NCBI GenBank assembly: GCA_021527695.1
Contig: JAKFAO010000006.1
Coordinates: 868,001 to 932,000 of the forward strand
Length of the DNA stretch: 64,000 nt
Reading direction: 5' to 3'
Source: Naematelia aurantialba
Taxonomy: Eukaryota; Basidiomycota; Tremellomycetes; Tremellales; Naemateliaceae
Part shown: in pieces, positions 29,433 to 41,055 of the stretch
How the letters are laid out: every line of letters begins with the position of its first letter
Numbering within the stretch: the stretch's first letter is position 1
Program-made: the position numbers and the translations under genes
The notes under the pieces: generated by a model
The model's database searches: none
The model's input: the letters and a program-made list of their open reading frames with translations, nothing else
What the model was told of the DNA's origin: nothing

Positions 29433-31106
29433 TCACGCGTCTCCGTCCTCTGCTTCAGCCTCGTTGTCGCCAAACCGCCGTCCCTTGAACAACACCCAGT
29501 TCCGCTTCCTCTCAGCATTCGGCACGCCGTTCCACCACTCCTTGACGGGGATGGGCTGCCGCCCGACTGCCCAGATGGTCTCGACTTGCGCCCACGAATG
29601 CCCCTGTTTCTTCATCGTGTTCCACGGATGCTCGGGGCCGATCTCAGGCGGCACACACGCGACTAGCAGGCGGGGCGGCTGCGAGGTCTTGTCGAACCAT
29701 GCTGTGCCGGGCCGATGGTCGATGTCTTTCCTGAGCGTGAAGAAGATGGGTACCTCGTCGTTGGGGAGGTGCGTCCAGTCGGGGAAGCGGTAGTCGGTGC
29801 CGTAAAACTCGGTCCACAGGTGTTGCTGCCCATGAGCTCGAACAGAACTGGCAGTGCAGTAGAAGAGCAAGACAGTAAAGGAAGGAGCGCGGTAATGGGA
29901 TGGAGCGCTCACTTGGTGGCTCATGCCTCGGCGCATCCGCTCCAGCTGCAGCGCATTGTGCTCGCGCCACCTGATATGTGTCGTCTCCTTGCTGATCTTG
30001 GGTGCGCGTGACTTGAGCGACGGATCTTGCGGTACCGGCTTCTCCTGCGACACCAATCGTCAGACCTCGAGACATGAACAAAACGCCTCGCTCGCTGACC
30101 TTGCCATCCTTGATCTCCCGCAAGACCTTGACCAGCAGCTTGCCGCCTTCTTCCGCCAGAATCGGCAGCATGGACCCATACGTCGCGTCGTCCGGCACTT
30201 GCTTCCCGTCAGCAACCGTCGTTTACCCCACTCACAATCCCATGGGTCACACCGACGAGGTCTCCGCCGTCGATACCCTTTTGCCGCTCCACCAGTCGCT
30301 GTACACTCACACCTGTCTCTGTCTCCCCGTTCGCGATCGTCCATTGTATTGGAGCAGCTCCGCGATACTTGGGTAACAACGATGGGTGCACGTTGAGCCG
30401 TTGGTTCTCTGAGAACAGCGCCAGGATATGTTCAGGTATGATGTGCCCGAACGAAGCGGTCAGCAGCAAGTGCGACGGATCGGGCCGGGTGAACGGTTCT
30501 GGAGGCTGAGTGATTCGCGATTCAGCATACGAGCATTTCCAAAGTCGAGGATCACGATCAAGTGCCGATGCGCTGCTCACCTTCCACTCGTCCCGGTCGT
30601 CCAGCTTGAACGACGGGAGCGTTTCTGGTTTCTTTCGAAACACTCCTTGAGGCTCCTTGACCTGAGCCACGTACGGCATGACAGATCGTTCCAGGCCCAG
30701 CTTCTCTGCATACATCTTGAGCGATGCTGGGCGTCGTCAGCTCCCGGTGTCTCGAAGCGCAGCTGAGAGGAAGAACTCACGGATATACATCTTCTCCATG
30801 TCCTTTGCCGAGGCTTTCCTTCCTCCTCTCCCAACTCGAGTCTCATGTGGCGTGAGCACATGGATGCTCTCCCACAGATCTACGCCCAGTCAGGTTTCCG
30901 TGCCAGGCTGCCAGGTCTGGGCTCAAGCTGCCCTCACCTGTTGCCTCGTGAACCGCTTTGAGCGCGGCGACCGAGAAATCATCCGAGCCACAAAAGAGGA
31001 TCTTGAACGGCTCTTTGTCCCGTCTCGAGCTGCTTGCAAAGCCCCGAACGTGGTAGACCTGAGCCTTGACAGCCGCTCTGCCCAGGTGCTGTATCCGCAG
31101 GATCAT
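29433..31106 (-). CDS. FMT1: Methionyl-tRNA formyltransferase, mitochondrial
   Basis: Model: complement(29433..29825, 29913..30044, 30100..30201, 30236..30505, 30581..30726, 30781..30879, 30938..31106), 436 aa. The enzyme formylates initiator Met-tRNA in mitochondria, using 10-formyl-THF. The N-terminal ~30 residues are basic and Ser/Ala-rich (V-R-G-F-A-S-S-S-R-R), a presequence. Catalytic marks are I-L-F-C-G-S-D-D-F near the start, then L-N-V-H-P-S-L-L-P-K-Y-R-G-A-A-P-I with the Asn and His of the active site, and E-T-G-V-S, then the Asp of I-D-G-G-D-L. The C-terminal domain has W-A-V-G-R and F-K-G-R-R. The fourth intron would be 34 nt; an alternative donor 21 nt upstream gives 55 nt. Divergent from the RING gene at 31582. 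Confidence 0.92.
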
Positions 31107-31581
31107 TGCTAGAAATCCAAATGCTTCAGAAAGAGAGATATCGCTGCAGATTCGAGTACCGCATCCCGCAACTTTATGCTTCCGGTACCGCTATTCTTGG
31201 CAACAAAAGTCAACCCGCACGAGTTGGGTGATTTCGTTGCTACACCTTCCACGTCTGGGCATCGTCGCCACGAGATAGCCAGGCCCACGGCGTGCGCACA
31301 CAGGCTGGGAGAGAGACGCAGGACGCGGTCGTCGAATGACACTAGAACGCGAGCCGTGTTCGACCTGCTGACTCTCCCTTTGTCCCGTCACCGACCGGGC
31401 CCTGATTGGCACGTACGCCACCTCTCCCGCCTTGCAACTTGCTCGTCGTGTCTAGTCGTGGGGAGGCTAGGACGATATCTTCCAGCCTGACTGGCGTGTC
31501 ACGACGCTGCGGCACTGGGACGCTGCAGCACTGCGACACGGCGGCACTGGACACTGCAAGGCGCAAGGCTGCAAGGACGCC
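31107..31581. promoter_or_regulatory. Shared intergenic region, FMT1 / RING ligase gene
   Basis: 475 bp between divergent starts. Short imperfect repeats of ctgcggcactgggacgctgcagcactgcgac occur near 31509-31555. No gene seen. Confidence 0.45.
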
Positions 31582-33740
31582 ATGATATCTCCCGCACGGC
31601 CGTCTTTGGCTTCCCTCCTTCTCGTGCCCGGCATTTACAGCTCGATAATCTACCATGCCACCCCCGCAGCCGCCTACATCCCCGCCATGCCCGTCAACGA
31701 TACGTCCGGACTCAACTTTACCGACTCGTCAACCATTGCAATATCGTGGACGGATCCCGCGGGCTTCTACCGTGGTGCAGTGTGAGCATTCCTGCTTGTT
31801 GGCTGTCTGCCTGCCTACCTGCTTGCCTGTAGTGCACGTACTCGTCTGAAGCGCAGGATTGCTGACTTGCATAGCTCGTATCAGCTCAAAGCCGATGTAC
31901 CTACAGGAGGGCAGACATCTGGCGCTCTCGTGCACTTTACGGAAGCGTCGGCAGGGGGGAATGTGACCACCTCGACGCCGTGGATAGCATATATCAGCTG
32001 CGACGTCAACGAGACGATGGCCAGTATGGAATGGGGTGAGGCCCTCTCACGCGATGGCCTTGCTCGTCGCTGATGGGCTAGATATCTTCACATTAGCACG
32101 GGATAGAGGAGCAGTCTCTGCAGTAAGCCTATACAGCTCGTACTAGCACCCTTGAGCGCATGGCTGACCCGATACAGTTGCTGTATACTGCGCACTCGCA
32201 GTCATGCCTGCTCAACCAGGAGTATATCCAAGATTTCGAAAAGCCGCTCGATGTCTTTGCGACCAAGACTATACAGGTCGCTCGGTGGGTTTACCTATCC
32301 GTGACGCTCAAGCCTGACGAGTGCTTAGAATCATTGATAATAAGTTTGTGTATACCAACGACACCTTCTACACCTACAACGGGACTTTGCTCAATATATC
32401 GTAGGTCGACTCCGTACACCTGAGAGACATGACTAGATGCTTATCTATCCGCAGCGGGGTCGCAGTGAACGACTCCCTGGCGGGTAATCCACCCTCCAAT
32501 CACACGTTTCTCATCGGAACGCTGACCGCTCGTAATTCTACCGGCCAAGCTTCGCCTACCAACATACCAGGGGCGACGGCCAGTCCGACGGGTGATCAAT
32601 CGGATAACGGCACTCCAGCCTCGATGATTGCTCTCTACGTGATCACGGGCTTCATCTCGGCGTGCGTCTCGTCGATGGTCTGCCTCGGCGCGAGGAGGGC
32701 AGCACAGCATCCTGAGCGATACGGCCGACGGCGAAACACGGGAGAAGAGCGTGGACCGCAGACCACGGCTGGTGGTCTTGCACAGGCAATTCTCGATACA
32801 TTCCCCATCATCAAATTCAACCGGTACGCCGGGGCGTCCGGAGACGCCAGCCAGCAGTTCCAACCTAAACGGCTCTCATCGGAACGGGATCTCCAGGCCG
32901 TGGCCGTGGCTTTGACGGAATTGGACCGCAATGCAGGCTCGTCCAGCCAGCGAGAATCAATCGCGATGCGAAGCCTACGTACCGAGGAATCCGTGTCTTA
33001 CCGTTCGGCGTTGGAGGAGCGGGACGATATCAGCGTCAAGAGCGTGGAACATCGGGAATCTACGCCGGTGATGAGTCCTTCTGGGTCGCGGCGCGCCTCG
33101 GGGCACGATCTGCCGAACCAGGCTCTGCTAGAAGACGCGCAAGGGCTGGAGGATCAATGCCCAATCTGTTTATTGGAGTTTCAAGAGGGCGACGATCTGC
33201 GTGTGCTGCCTTGTGAAAAGGCACATATGTACCATCAGGCGTGCATTGACCCATGGTGAGCTGAGCGCATCGACTGCCCACCGCCCCGGTCTCTTCGCCG
33301 TCATGCATCGGTGCTGATTTGTATCAGGTTGCTGCAAGTATCGTCCAGCTGTCCCCTGTGCCGAAAGGGTGTGTACCTAATTATCTCTATTCATCCGTAT
33401 CTATTCCTTCGTATTCGTTATCCTTCGTGTTCCTATCTGTTCCTCCGAACTCCTGTCTCTTCCACCCCTCCATCCGCATGCCGCATGCTAACCAACTTCA
33501 GACTTCAACAACCCCCAGCCGGCACCGACCCCGAGTCCACCATCCGACTCGGCCGCGCCTTCCCCGACCTCTCCTACGCATGCTCATCCTCCCACACACT
33601 CCGGATTCGCAAAGTACCTCGCGTTCATGCGGCGAGAACGCCGCGGTCGACATCGTTCAGGAACACAAGGGACGTCCGAGTCGGGCGTTGGGGCAGGACG
33701 GCGGCGGGAGGCCGACCAGACGGGTCCGGGCGGGTACTAA
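31582..33740 (+). CDS. PA-TM-RING type E3 ubiquitin ligase
   Basis: Model: 31582..31781, 31875..32035, 32082..32122, 32178..32284, 32329..32400, 32455..33255, 33328..33368, 33502..33740; 553 aa. The design is that of RNF13-like ligases of endosomal or vacuolar membranes: signal peptide, luminal protease-associated-like region, one membrane span, cytosolic RING-H2. The luminal half has many N-x-T/S sites (N-D-T, N-V-T, N-E-T, N-G-T, N-S-T). The span is [21 protein letters not shown]. The RING-H2 follows at aa ~450-495, C-P-I-C-L-L-E-F, then [13 protein letters not shown] and C-P-L-C-R-K. The tail is proline-rich, then basic. The exon join for the RING second half restores all eight zinc ligands. 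Confidence 0.9.
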
Positions 33741-35099
33741 TGGCTGCAAGAGAGAGCGCTAGTCGTCCAGTCCTTGCCGATCTCGGTCTCGCATGTAAGG
33801 AATGGACTTTTCGAGTTTTCGAGTTTTCCAGCCTTTCCAGCCTTCCCCCCCGCTCGGTATCGGTATCCCCGGTACGGGGTGTACGGGCTTGGATCCCTTG
33901 GATGTAGCATACCGTCGTCGTCGAGTCATCATAGTGAGTGTAAGGGTACGGAGTCGTGCCATAGGGCATATTATGCATCATCGGTCATCTCGGTCCGTGT
34001 CCTTTAGAGTGACCCCGGACCAAAGTGCTGCAAAGGATGTGGCGGAGTGCACGCTGGCCGTATCCTGTCGGTGCGATGTTGCATGGCGGTTTGTTGTCAG
34101 CGCCATGATGTATTTACATGCTGGCGGCAGTGGGGGCGATGAGCTCGTTATGGATGCTCGAGGTCATTTCCTCATCTAGTCCATTTCAAAACTCCTTTCG
34201 AGTCCTTCGGTGCATTGGTCCTTTGTCGTCGTCCAAGGAGTCGTCGTCCTTTGTCCTGTTCCAAAGTGGCGCGAGGCAGTCCCGTCCAGCCCATGTGCGG
34301 TACGTCGTCTCGCTCCAAAGAGTCGCTCGAAAGCGTCGAGAAGGGCTCCTTTGTCGTTCGTCTGTCCATCTGGTAATTTCCTTGTGGGGGCTATTCCATC
34401 TCGGAGGTTTTCCTTGTGGTGCTATGGGCGAAGAGGACCGGTTCGGGCTTTGGCCTTGACCGCCGTTTGAGCTTTGGTCATGGACATTGACTGTTGGCCT
34501 TGGACATTTGACCTCTGACCGTTGACTGCTGACCGTTGACTGCTGCCCGTGGCCTTTGACCGCTGGCCTTTAACATCCGGCTTTGGCTTAGATTCACCCT
34601 TTGGCTTGGATTCGCCCTTTGGGCTTGGGACTCGGCCGTTGGCTTGGTACTCGAGAGTCGACAGTCGGCCTTTGACAGGGTGTCCCTCGCGCGATAGTCG
34701 AGACACCACGGGTTGGTATAGCCACCGGCTGCGTGGTCCCCTTGACACTCTTCGCTGGTCGTGTTCCTTCCCTGTGACTCTGACTTGGTCCTTGATCTTT
34801 GTGCTACCTATCGCGTTGCCGCCGGGACAGGACGAGTACGACGTCTTGAGCGCTCGATATCATACCCCCCACCCTCCCGCGCGACCACGGCCACGACCAC
34901 TCATACACCGGCACGTACCGCTTGCACCCACTCCCACATACATTCACGCAGACGCCCTCACACACTTCACCTCACACACTCTCCCACCTAACACACACTA
35001 ACTCACAATCTCACAATCTCACACTCTGCGAGAGAGAAGGCGTAGTTCTGTGGCTAGTATCAGAGAGACGAGACCGAGTGAGAGTAAAACTCAGCAACG
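33741..35099. other. Long upstream region of the membrane protein gene
   Basis: This 1.36-kb stretch is the largest gene-free gap. Between about 34480 and 34640 short units alternate (gaccgttgactgctg copies, then ccctttggcttggattcg copies). From 34860 to 35030 it turns into a C/A-rich, cacacac-type sequence just before the start codon, as is common in fungal 5' UTRs. I see no coding frame with family-like content. Confidence 0.45.
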
Positions 35100-37553
35100 A
35101 TGACCACGTCAGTCTCACTCGCCTTCCTGTCTGCCAACGCTCCAATTCCCCAACCCAGAGCTGATGGTCCCAGTCCCGCCGTCATGGGCTTCTCATGCCT
35201 CATCGCCATGGTGGGTCTGATGTTTGCACTCTGGCATATCTGGCACTACGACAAGTTCAAGTGAGTCGCCACTTGCCACTAGCTCTCACTTCGTTGCCAC
35301 TACCGAGCTTGGCTGGGTCATCTTCCGTTCTTCTTGGCAACTCGAATAGCCTTGTCCCTATGCCATGCCTTGTTCATATGCCAGCCTTGTCCCTATGCCA
35401 TGCCTTGTCCCCAAGCCATGCTTTAGCAGTCACAGACAGCGGAACACTCTACGATCCACCCTCGCAGACGGACGGTCGCTGACCACTCTCCAGGTGCCTC
35501 ATCCACCCCCGCACCGACTGGTTCAGGAGCCTGATGATCGTCATCCTCTTGACGTCCATCGTGTTCTTCAATATCGCCACTTGGGTGGAATCGTATGTCC
35601 TCTACAACCAGGTACGTCTTGTGCCGCGTCTCCATCCTGTGTCCTGACTGGCTGATCACTGTCCTGTGTGGGCTGGCTGATCACTGTCCTGTGTGGAGCG
35701 CTGATCACTGTCCTGTGTGGAGCGCTGATCTCCCGCAGTACTACGTCTTCCTGGGCACAGAGACGATCCCGACCCCGTGGCAGCTGTGGCCCGAAGACAT
35801 TGCGAGGATGTTCAGGTCGTCGCTCTATGTGCTGTTCGTCGGCTGGGGGTTCTTGCAGGCCGTACACATGGAGGAGGTGAGTCTCCGTCTTGCCACAAGC
35901 AAGAAAAACGGCTGTGCCGCTTTCGCCACTACAAACTCGTACTCTGTACTATTCAGTCTGTTACCCTACTCTGTCACTCTGTTGCTCTTGATGCTGCACT
36001 CTGTTACTATTGACGAGATCCGGATCTGTTTTCCATGCTAACAGTCGCCTTCGTCACACAATCCTCCCTACACCCAAGGAACCAAACGTTGACCTCGCAG
36101 TTCCTCTACTGGGGCTACCTGATGCGGTCCATCCGCACCCCCGGCGGCCCGCGCACGTCCTGGCTCTACTCGGGCTTCTTCAAGATCTGGATCGCGGCGT
36201 CTTCGTGTTCCTGGGTCTTGTTGGGCGCGAGTCTGCAGATCGAGACGCATAATCTCGATATGATGAGGGCGTATTTGTTCCTGGTTGGATCGGTCGTCTC
36301 GACTCTGTGCGTTGGTCTCCCCTCCTCCTTGCTATCCTCACCTGTTCCTCTGTCTCCGTTTGTTTGGAATCGTCAAGTAATTCGAGCCTCTGGTCATCGG
36401 CGACTTCCTGAGACTTCTTACGACTTCTTGCGACTTCTTGCGACTTCTTGCGACTTCTTGCGACTTCTTGCCCCACTCTCTCTTGAGCGACGACGATCTT
36501 CGTTGGGGCTGACAGCGCAGACTGGCAATCATGAGTATCCTCCTCTGCGCCGTTTTCCCGCGCTTCCTGGCCCTCGTCCGCCAGCAAGGCGCGGGCTTCG
36601 AGGTGCTTGACCGCTTGTACTTTTTCAAGGAGATGAACGAGCTCCGTACAGTCTTTCGCGTGTGCTACGGGCTTTGCTTTGTCAGTCTGTCTGGCCACTC
36701 CCCGGCCACTCCCTCCCTGGCCAGACCGATTCAGCCAGTCCCTTCCAACCTTGCCAGCCAGTTTTCGTCCTGGCCAGGCCAACTTGCACCCCAGCACAGC
36801 AACAGCAAATCAGGACGCCCAGGCTACTGGAAGCTCAAGCTGACGCGCATAGCTCGTGTTGAGTGTCGACGCGACGACGCCGAGTCAGCGAGTCAACAAG
36901 GCCGCGTTCTGGGCGGACTTCCTCTACGCAATTGGTCAAATGGGCCTCTTTGCATCCACCTGCTTATCCATCATTGTCAGTGGTCCGGCTCGTGCATCCG
37001 TGCCCTCGTTCCCCGCAACCGGGCCATATTCTCGTGTTGCCTTACTCTGGTCCTGCCGGATTGGTGCTGACGGCGATAGGTCTTGCTCCCACGCAACATG
37101 TCGTCAGAGTCGCTCCCTACGGCCGCAGACAATGCGCACCAGCCGATGGTGCCGTACAAGCGGCCACGGATGGGCGGGCCCATCGACACTGAAGCCCAGC
37201 GAGCACTGTACGAGCTGGGCGACCGGCTCAACGTCGATCGTGATGCGTTGGCAGTGACGGTCGCCCACATCTCGTCGCCGGGCCACGAGCTCAATAGTGA
37301 TAAAGGCAAGAACGAGAGCTACGAGCTCAACGAGTCCCCGCGGCGAGGCTACGCCGAACGGGTCGAGCCTGTGGATGCGCCGTTCAGTGGGATCGCAGAT
37401 ACGCGCGTCCGCGCGAGATACTCCGAGTTTCCGGGGCTGCCGACGGTGCTGCAGAAGTTCAAGAGCCCATTCGAGACCTCGGCGAGCAAGCGGGTTTCGG
37501 GGCGGACGCAGGTGTTTGTGGAGACGACGAGGACGGTGCATCACGAGGCATAG
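35100..37553 (+). CDS. Polytopic membrane protein, family not recognised
   Basis: Model: 35100..35260, 35494..35611, 35739..35876, 36101..36306, 36521..36680, 36853..36975, 37080..37553; 459 aa, all in phase. Seven or eight membrane segments can be seen: V-M-G-F-S-C-L-I-A-M-V-G-L-M-F-A-L-W in exon 1, L-M-I-V-I-L-L-T-S-I-V-F-F in exon 2, S-S-L-Y-V-L-F-V-G-W-G-F in exon 3, two in exon 4, one or two in exon 5, and Y-A-I-G-Q-M-G-L-F-A-S-T-C in exon 6. The last ~150 residues are soluble, charged and Ser/Pro-containing. This layout (short N terminus, seven-helix-like core, long cytoplasmic tail) recalls fungal GPCR-like or Rta1-like proteins, but I find no signature of either. Several introns carry tandem repeats. 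Confidence 0.75.
35655..35733. repeat. ~24-bp tandem repeat in intron
   Basis: Three to four copies of a gctgatcactgtcctgtgtgg-type unit fill most of the second intron of the polytopic membrane protein gene. Confidence 0.85.
36411..36472. repeat. 10-bp tandem repeat in intron
   Basis: About six copies of gacttcttgc lie in the fourth intron of the polytopic membrane protein gene. Confidence 0.9.
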
Positions 37554-38498
37554 GCATAGGCGCCGGCGCCGACAAGGCAGGAGAGGATCAGAGCGGCGCA
37601 AGGCCAGGGGCTTGGACGGCAGAGGCAGACACGGGGTGGAACATCGCGATAGCTCTAGGCGCGCTGGTTGTCAGCTGTGGCAAGGCACATTGGGTCTCTG
37701 GATGATGAGGATTTGGATGTGGAGTGAGGTTCGATGTGCTTGAGGGTTGTGGCAGAGGGCTGCTGCTCGAGGATTGGACTGGATATAAGAGGCGCCGCTG
37801 TGCTTGAGGATCGAGGGGATGGCTTGCTCTTGCGAGACTGTATTGAATGGCGAACAAGACGATGATGTTACATGCGCCATGAGGCTCAGTCGCGTTCACC
37901 GGTCTATCAGTACATCCCTGTATGTATACATGATCTCAGTTCGCTGTCCGGTACCCGAGAAGAGATGCGAAGCACCGTGCTTCCAAGGCTCAGCCCGGCC
38001 TGCCCTTGGCCAGGCCCAATCCCGTCCGTCCGCCTGGACTGTATCGCCCACTGGGACGAGCCTCGGGCTCCCTGCCTCTCTCACTCCGCACTGTCCTTCT
38101 TGCGTCCCAAGTCGCAACCTTCTACTCCAGTCGATCTCTCCGCCGCACCTGTCGCACAATCGCACAGTCGCACCTGTCCCGTTGTTCGGCTGGATCCACC
38201 CTCGCCACTGCCGACCACCGTCTCCCTTCTCCGCCCTCCTGTTGTCCATCCGTCGGCGCCTGGCTCCTCTCCGAGCGCACAGCGGCTAGAACAGCAAGCA
38301 CCGCCGGCTCCGGCTCCATTAACCCAAAAGCCACTACCCCTCGACTTCAAGCAACCAACAGGCCACTACCTCTCGCCCAAAGCGCCACTACCTCTCGCCA
38401 GCCAACCCAAAGACGTCACTACGTCTCCACCCAGCTCTCAAACAAGCCACTACGTCTCCACCCAGCCCACTTCAGGATACCCGGAAGCCGCCGTGCCA
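37554..38498. other. Convergent intergenic region
   Basis: 3' flanks of the membrane protein gene and ATG44. Imperfect units containing gccactacctctcgcc or cactacgtctccaccc recur between 38320 and 38505. A plus-strand frame of 232 codons is proline/serine-rich low complexity and not convincing as a gene. Confidence 0.4.
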
Positions 38499-39111
38499 CT
38501 ACGTCTTCTTAAAGTATCCGCTGGTGACGGCCTGTCCCGCGGCGAGGTTGAACACCGTCTCGCCTGCTGACAGGTAGCTTTGGGCAATGTCGCGGATGTA
38601 CGACTCGGGGAGCTGCTTCACGTCGGGCCTGGCGGCGTCAGCTTGCTGTGTGGGATGACGACGGCGGTCTGGGCTGAACTATAGACGGGCTGTCGTGCTG
38701 ACATACAGACAAGCAGGGGGTTTGTTTTCTCTAGTGTCTAGTGTCTAGAATCTAGGGCAGACGTAGAGGACAAGGCAAGAAACAAAGTCAAGAAACAATA
38801 GGCAAACAAAGGTAAGAGAAGAAAGGTAAGGAAGCACTAGGACGGCAAGAACGGGAAATCAAGGCGAATGACGTCCGGCAACACGACTAGGACAAGAATC
38901 AAAGTCCGGAGAGAAGTAAATACGACCACACAGACCAAGACTTCGCCAGAGCATACAGGAGGAGCGCGGACTCCGACAGACGGGCGACAAGGACAAGACC
39001 AATCCCACAACATGCCACTCACGTGAATCCCGTCGAGCGCTTGACGCCAGCCAAGACGGTGGAGATGGCGAGCGCATCAAAGGCGTAGTGTGCCAGTCTA
39101 CCGAGGACCAT
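38499..39111 (-). CDS. ATG44: Mitofissin Atg44 (DUF1748)
   Basis: Model: complement(38499..38628, 39023..39111), 72 aa, the normal size of this family (~70-80 aa). Atg44 is a small protein of the mitochondrial intermembrane space that binds the inner membrane and drives mitochondrial fission during mitophagy. The signature half is in exon 1: L-G-R-L-A-H-Y-A-F-D-A-L-A-I-S-T and V-L-A-G-V-K-R-S-T-G-F, the amphipathic segment that defines DUF1748. Exon 2 gives P-D-V-K-Q-L, a second helix and Y-F-K-K-T at the end. The 394-nt intron splits a Thr codon. The acceptor chosen at 38628 is the only one that gives an open frame into the conserved C terminus. The gene sits just downstream of cyclin L on the same strand. 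Confidence 0.88.
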
Positions 39112-39336
39112 TCCGACTGAGCTGTAGGCTGCAGAGGTGGATTGGGTGCAGATGCAGAGGGTGAATGCAGGTTAGATGCAGCACCGCAGAACGTAGAGAG
39201 ACTTAGAATGGTCGTCGAATCTCGGCGCCGAGCCGACGCGCGGTCGCGTGGCACTTGGCGTGTATGTATGTATACCTTGTGCCGGATGTATCCCAGTCGT
39301 CGGGCAGTAACATGCATCCGAGGCGAGGGGTACAGT

Positions 39337-40910
39337 CTATCGCACGTCGAGAGGACGTGCAGCATCTCCCTCGCGTTCCTCGACCCACCTCCGCACGGCC
39401 CGCCTCGACTCTGCCAGTATCCACGCTCGGCGCCACCGGTTCTCCCGCCCCTTTCGGTCCGCCTCGCTCTCGTCCCTTCCGCCCGTCGAGCCCACCGGCC
39501 GCCCCAGACCCCAAGTCGACCACAGCGTCATCACTGTCCCACAGCAGTTCCAGAGATCGTCCATATCTGCATCGAAGAGGAGGTACCAATCGGGTGGGAG
39601 GGGGATGCGGTGCAGCCGCGTCGTCAGGAGGATCGAAGCACACGCGAGGACGTGCGGCGGATGTATAGCATACAGCGGGGTCAGCAGGCTATGTGGTATT
39701 AGTGTTGGCGAGCGATAGTGAGAGTGGTAATGATAGTGAACAAGTGAATGATAACGAGAATAATCAAGTGACTAGGCGGCGAGGGACGGAGGGCGAGGGA
39801 GTTGAGGAGACGCACGCATCGTTCAGTATGGACCAGCAAGCCTGGGCGACCCCTTCCTCGAAGACGAGGTCGAGGATCTTGAGATAGTTGATGACGTGCG
39901 AGTACGGCAGGTCGACCTGCGTCGTCAGTATCAGCAGTCCCGATCCGACAGCGCCGCGGACTCGTACCTGCATGTTGAAGCCCAGCCGCTTCAAAATCTG
40001 CATCTCCGAGCCAACAATCACGTCCTTCCCTGGCGGGCATCAGTCTGATCCTCCGCACACTCTCGTGTATCTCGGCACAAAACAGGCACTGACAATCCCA
40101 AAAGACCTCGTCGTGGAAACCGGGCACCTCAAAGCTGAACCCTGTCCACACGGGATCCCTCTCCTTCTCCTTGCCCTTGCCGTTCCCGCTGCCGCTGCCG
40201 CGCGAGCCAAACCGTGACGGTCCTCCCGCCGAGTCCATGATGCGAAACAGCTCGTCTGCAGGCTGTTTGAGCAGGTGCCGAATTCGCGTAGTGAGGAAGA
40301 TGTAGGTGTTGATCAGGTCGCGTAGTCGTACTGGCGTCTCGTTGAGTTTTGACGAGAGGTACAATGCCGAGATCGACACGTCCTTGAACGGGCATCAGCG
40401 CCCTCGTCCTAGCCTCCGTGGAGGAATGTCCATGCATCATGCAGCTGCGAGTCACTCACATACACACCAAACGACGCCATGGAGCTGACATAGAAGAAAC
40501 GGTGGAAGACGACTTGGGCAGTCGCCATGGTGCTCTGTGGTCTACGCCGGGAAATCAGCAGGTTCGCAACCACGGACTTGGAAGCCAAGGGAGTCCTATA
40601 CCCACAGCTTGAGCATGATCCCTGCCTCTTGAATCATCATGCACCCAGCGACACGCAGATCGTCCTCGACTTGGGCAGGGATCCCATCCTGCGCCGAGGG
40701 GGTTGATGAGATCTGCGCGAGCGTCGCCAGGGGATGCGGAGGCGCCGGCATCGGAAGGTGCTTGACTCTGGGCGAGACACTTCGTCCAGCAGGTGCTGTG
40801 GGCTTGTGCTCTGTCGCGGTTGAGCTGGGTAGAGTGACGTTATGGATGCACAATGCTACGAAATGTCCACCCACGGAAGCTTTTTGTTTTTGGTCGTCAA
40901 CCTTTTTCAA
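39337..40910 (-). CDS. Cyclin L type cyclin
   Basis: Model: complement(39337..39688, 39816..39916, 39968..40029, 40094..40382, 40460..40541, 40606..40910), up to 396 aa. Cyclin L pairs with CDK11-type kinases and acts in transcription-coupled splicing in the nucleus. The first cyclin fold is clear: D-L-R-V-A-G-C-M-M-I-Q-E-A-G-I-M-L-K-L-P-Q, then M-A-T-A-Q-V-V-F-H-R-F-F-Y, and A-L-Y-L-S-S-K-L-N-E-T-P-V-R-L-R-D. A Gly/Ser/Lys insertion follows. Then come D-V-I-V-G-S-E-M-Q-I-L-K-R-L-G-F and the second fold (L-P-Y-S-H-V-I-N-Y-L; P-P-H-V-L-A-C-A-S-I-L-L). The start is uncertain: the first ATG of the frame is used, but an internal Met (M-P-A-P-P-H) is as likely. No RS tail is seen. Confidence 0.85.
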
Positions 40911-41055
40911 AGATCCACTGGGACTTTTTTGCTCTCTCTATTCACCATATCCTGCAACGATCAGCAGCTGGAGCATCTCTGAGCTCATCCCAGGCCACCC
41001 AGCATCTCTTATTGGAACCTACAACGTAGCGGCAACCAAGACCACAACAGCGACA

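Noticed and set aside
33741..35099. A protein-coding gene in the 1.36-kb gap
   Set aside because: Frames there are short, repetitive and without conserved blocks on either strand.
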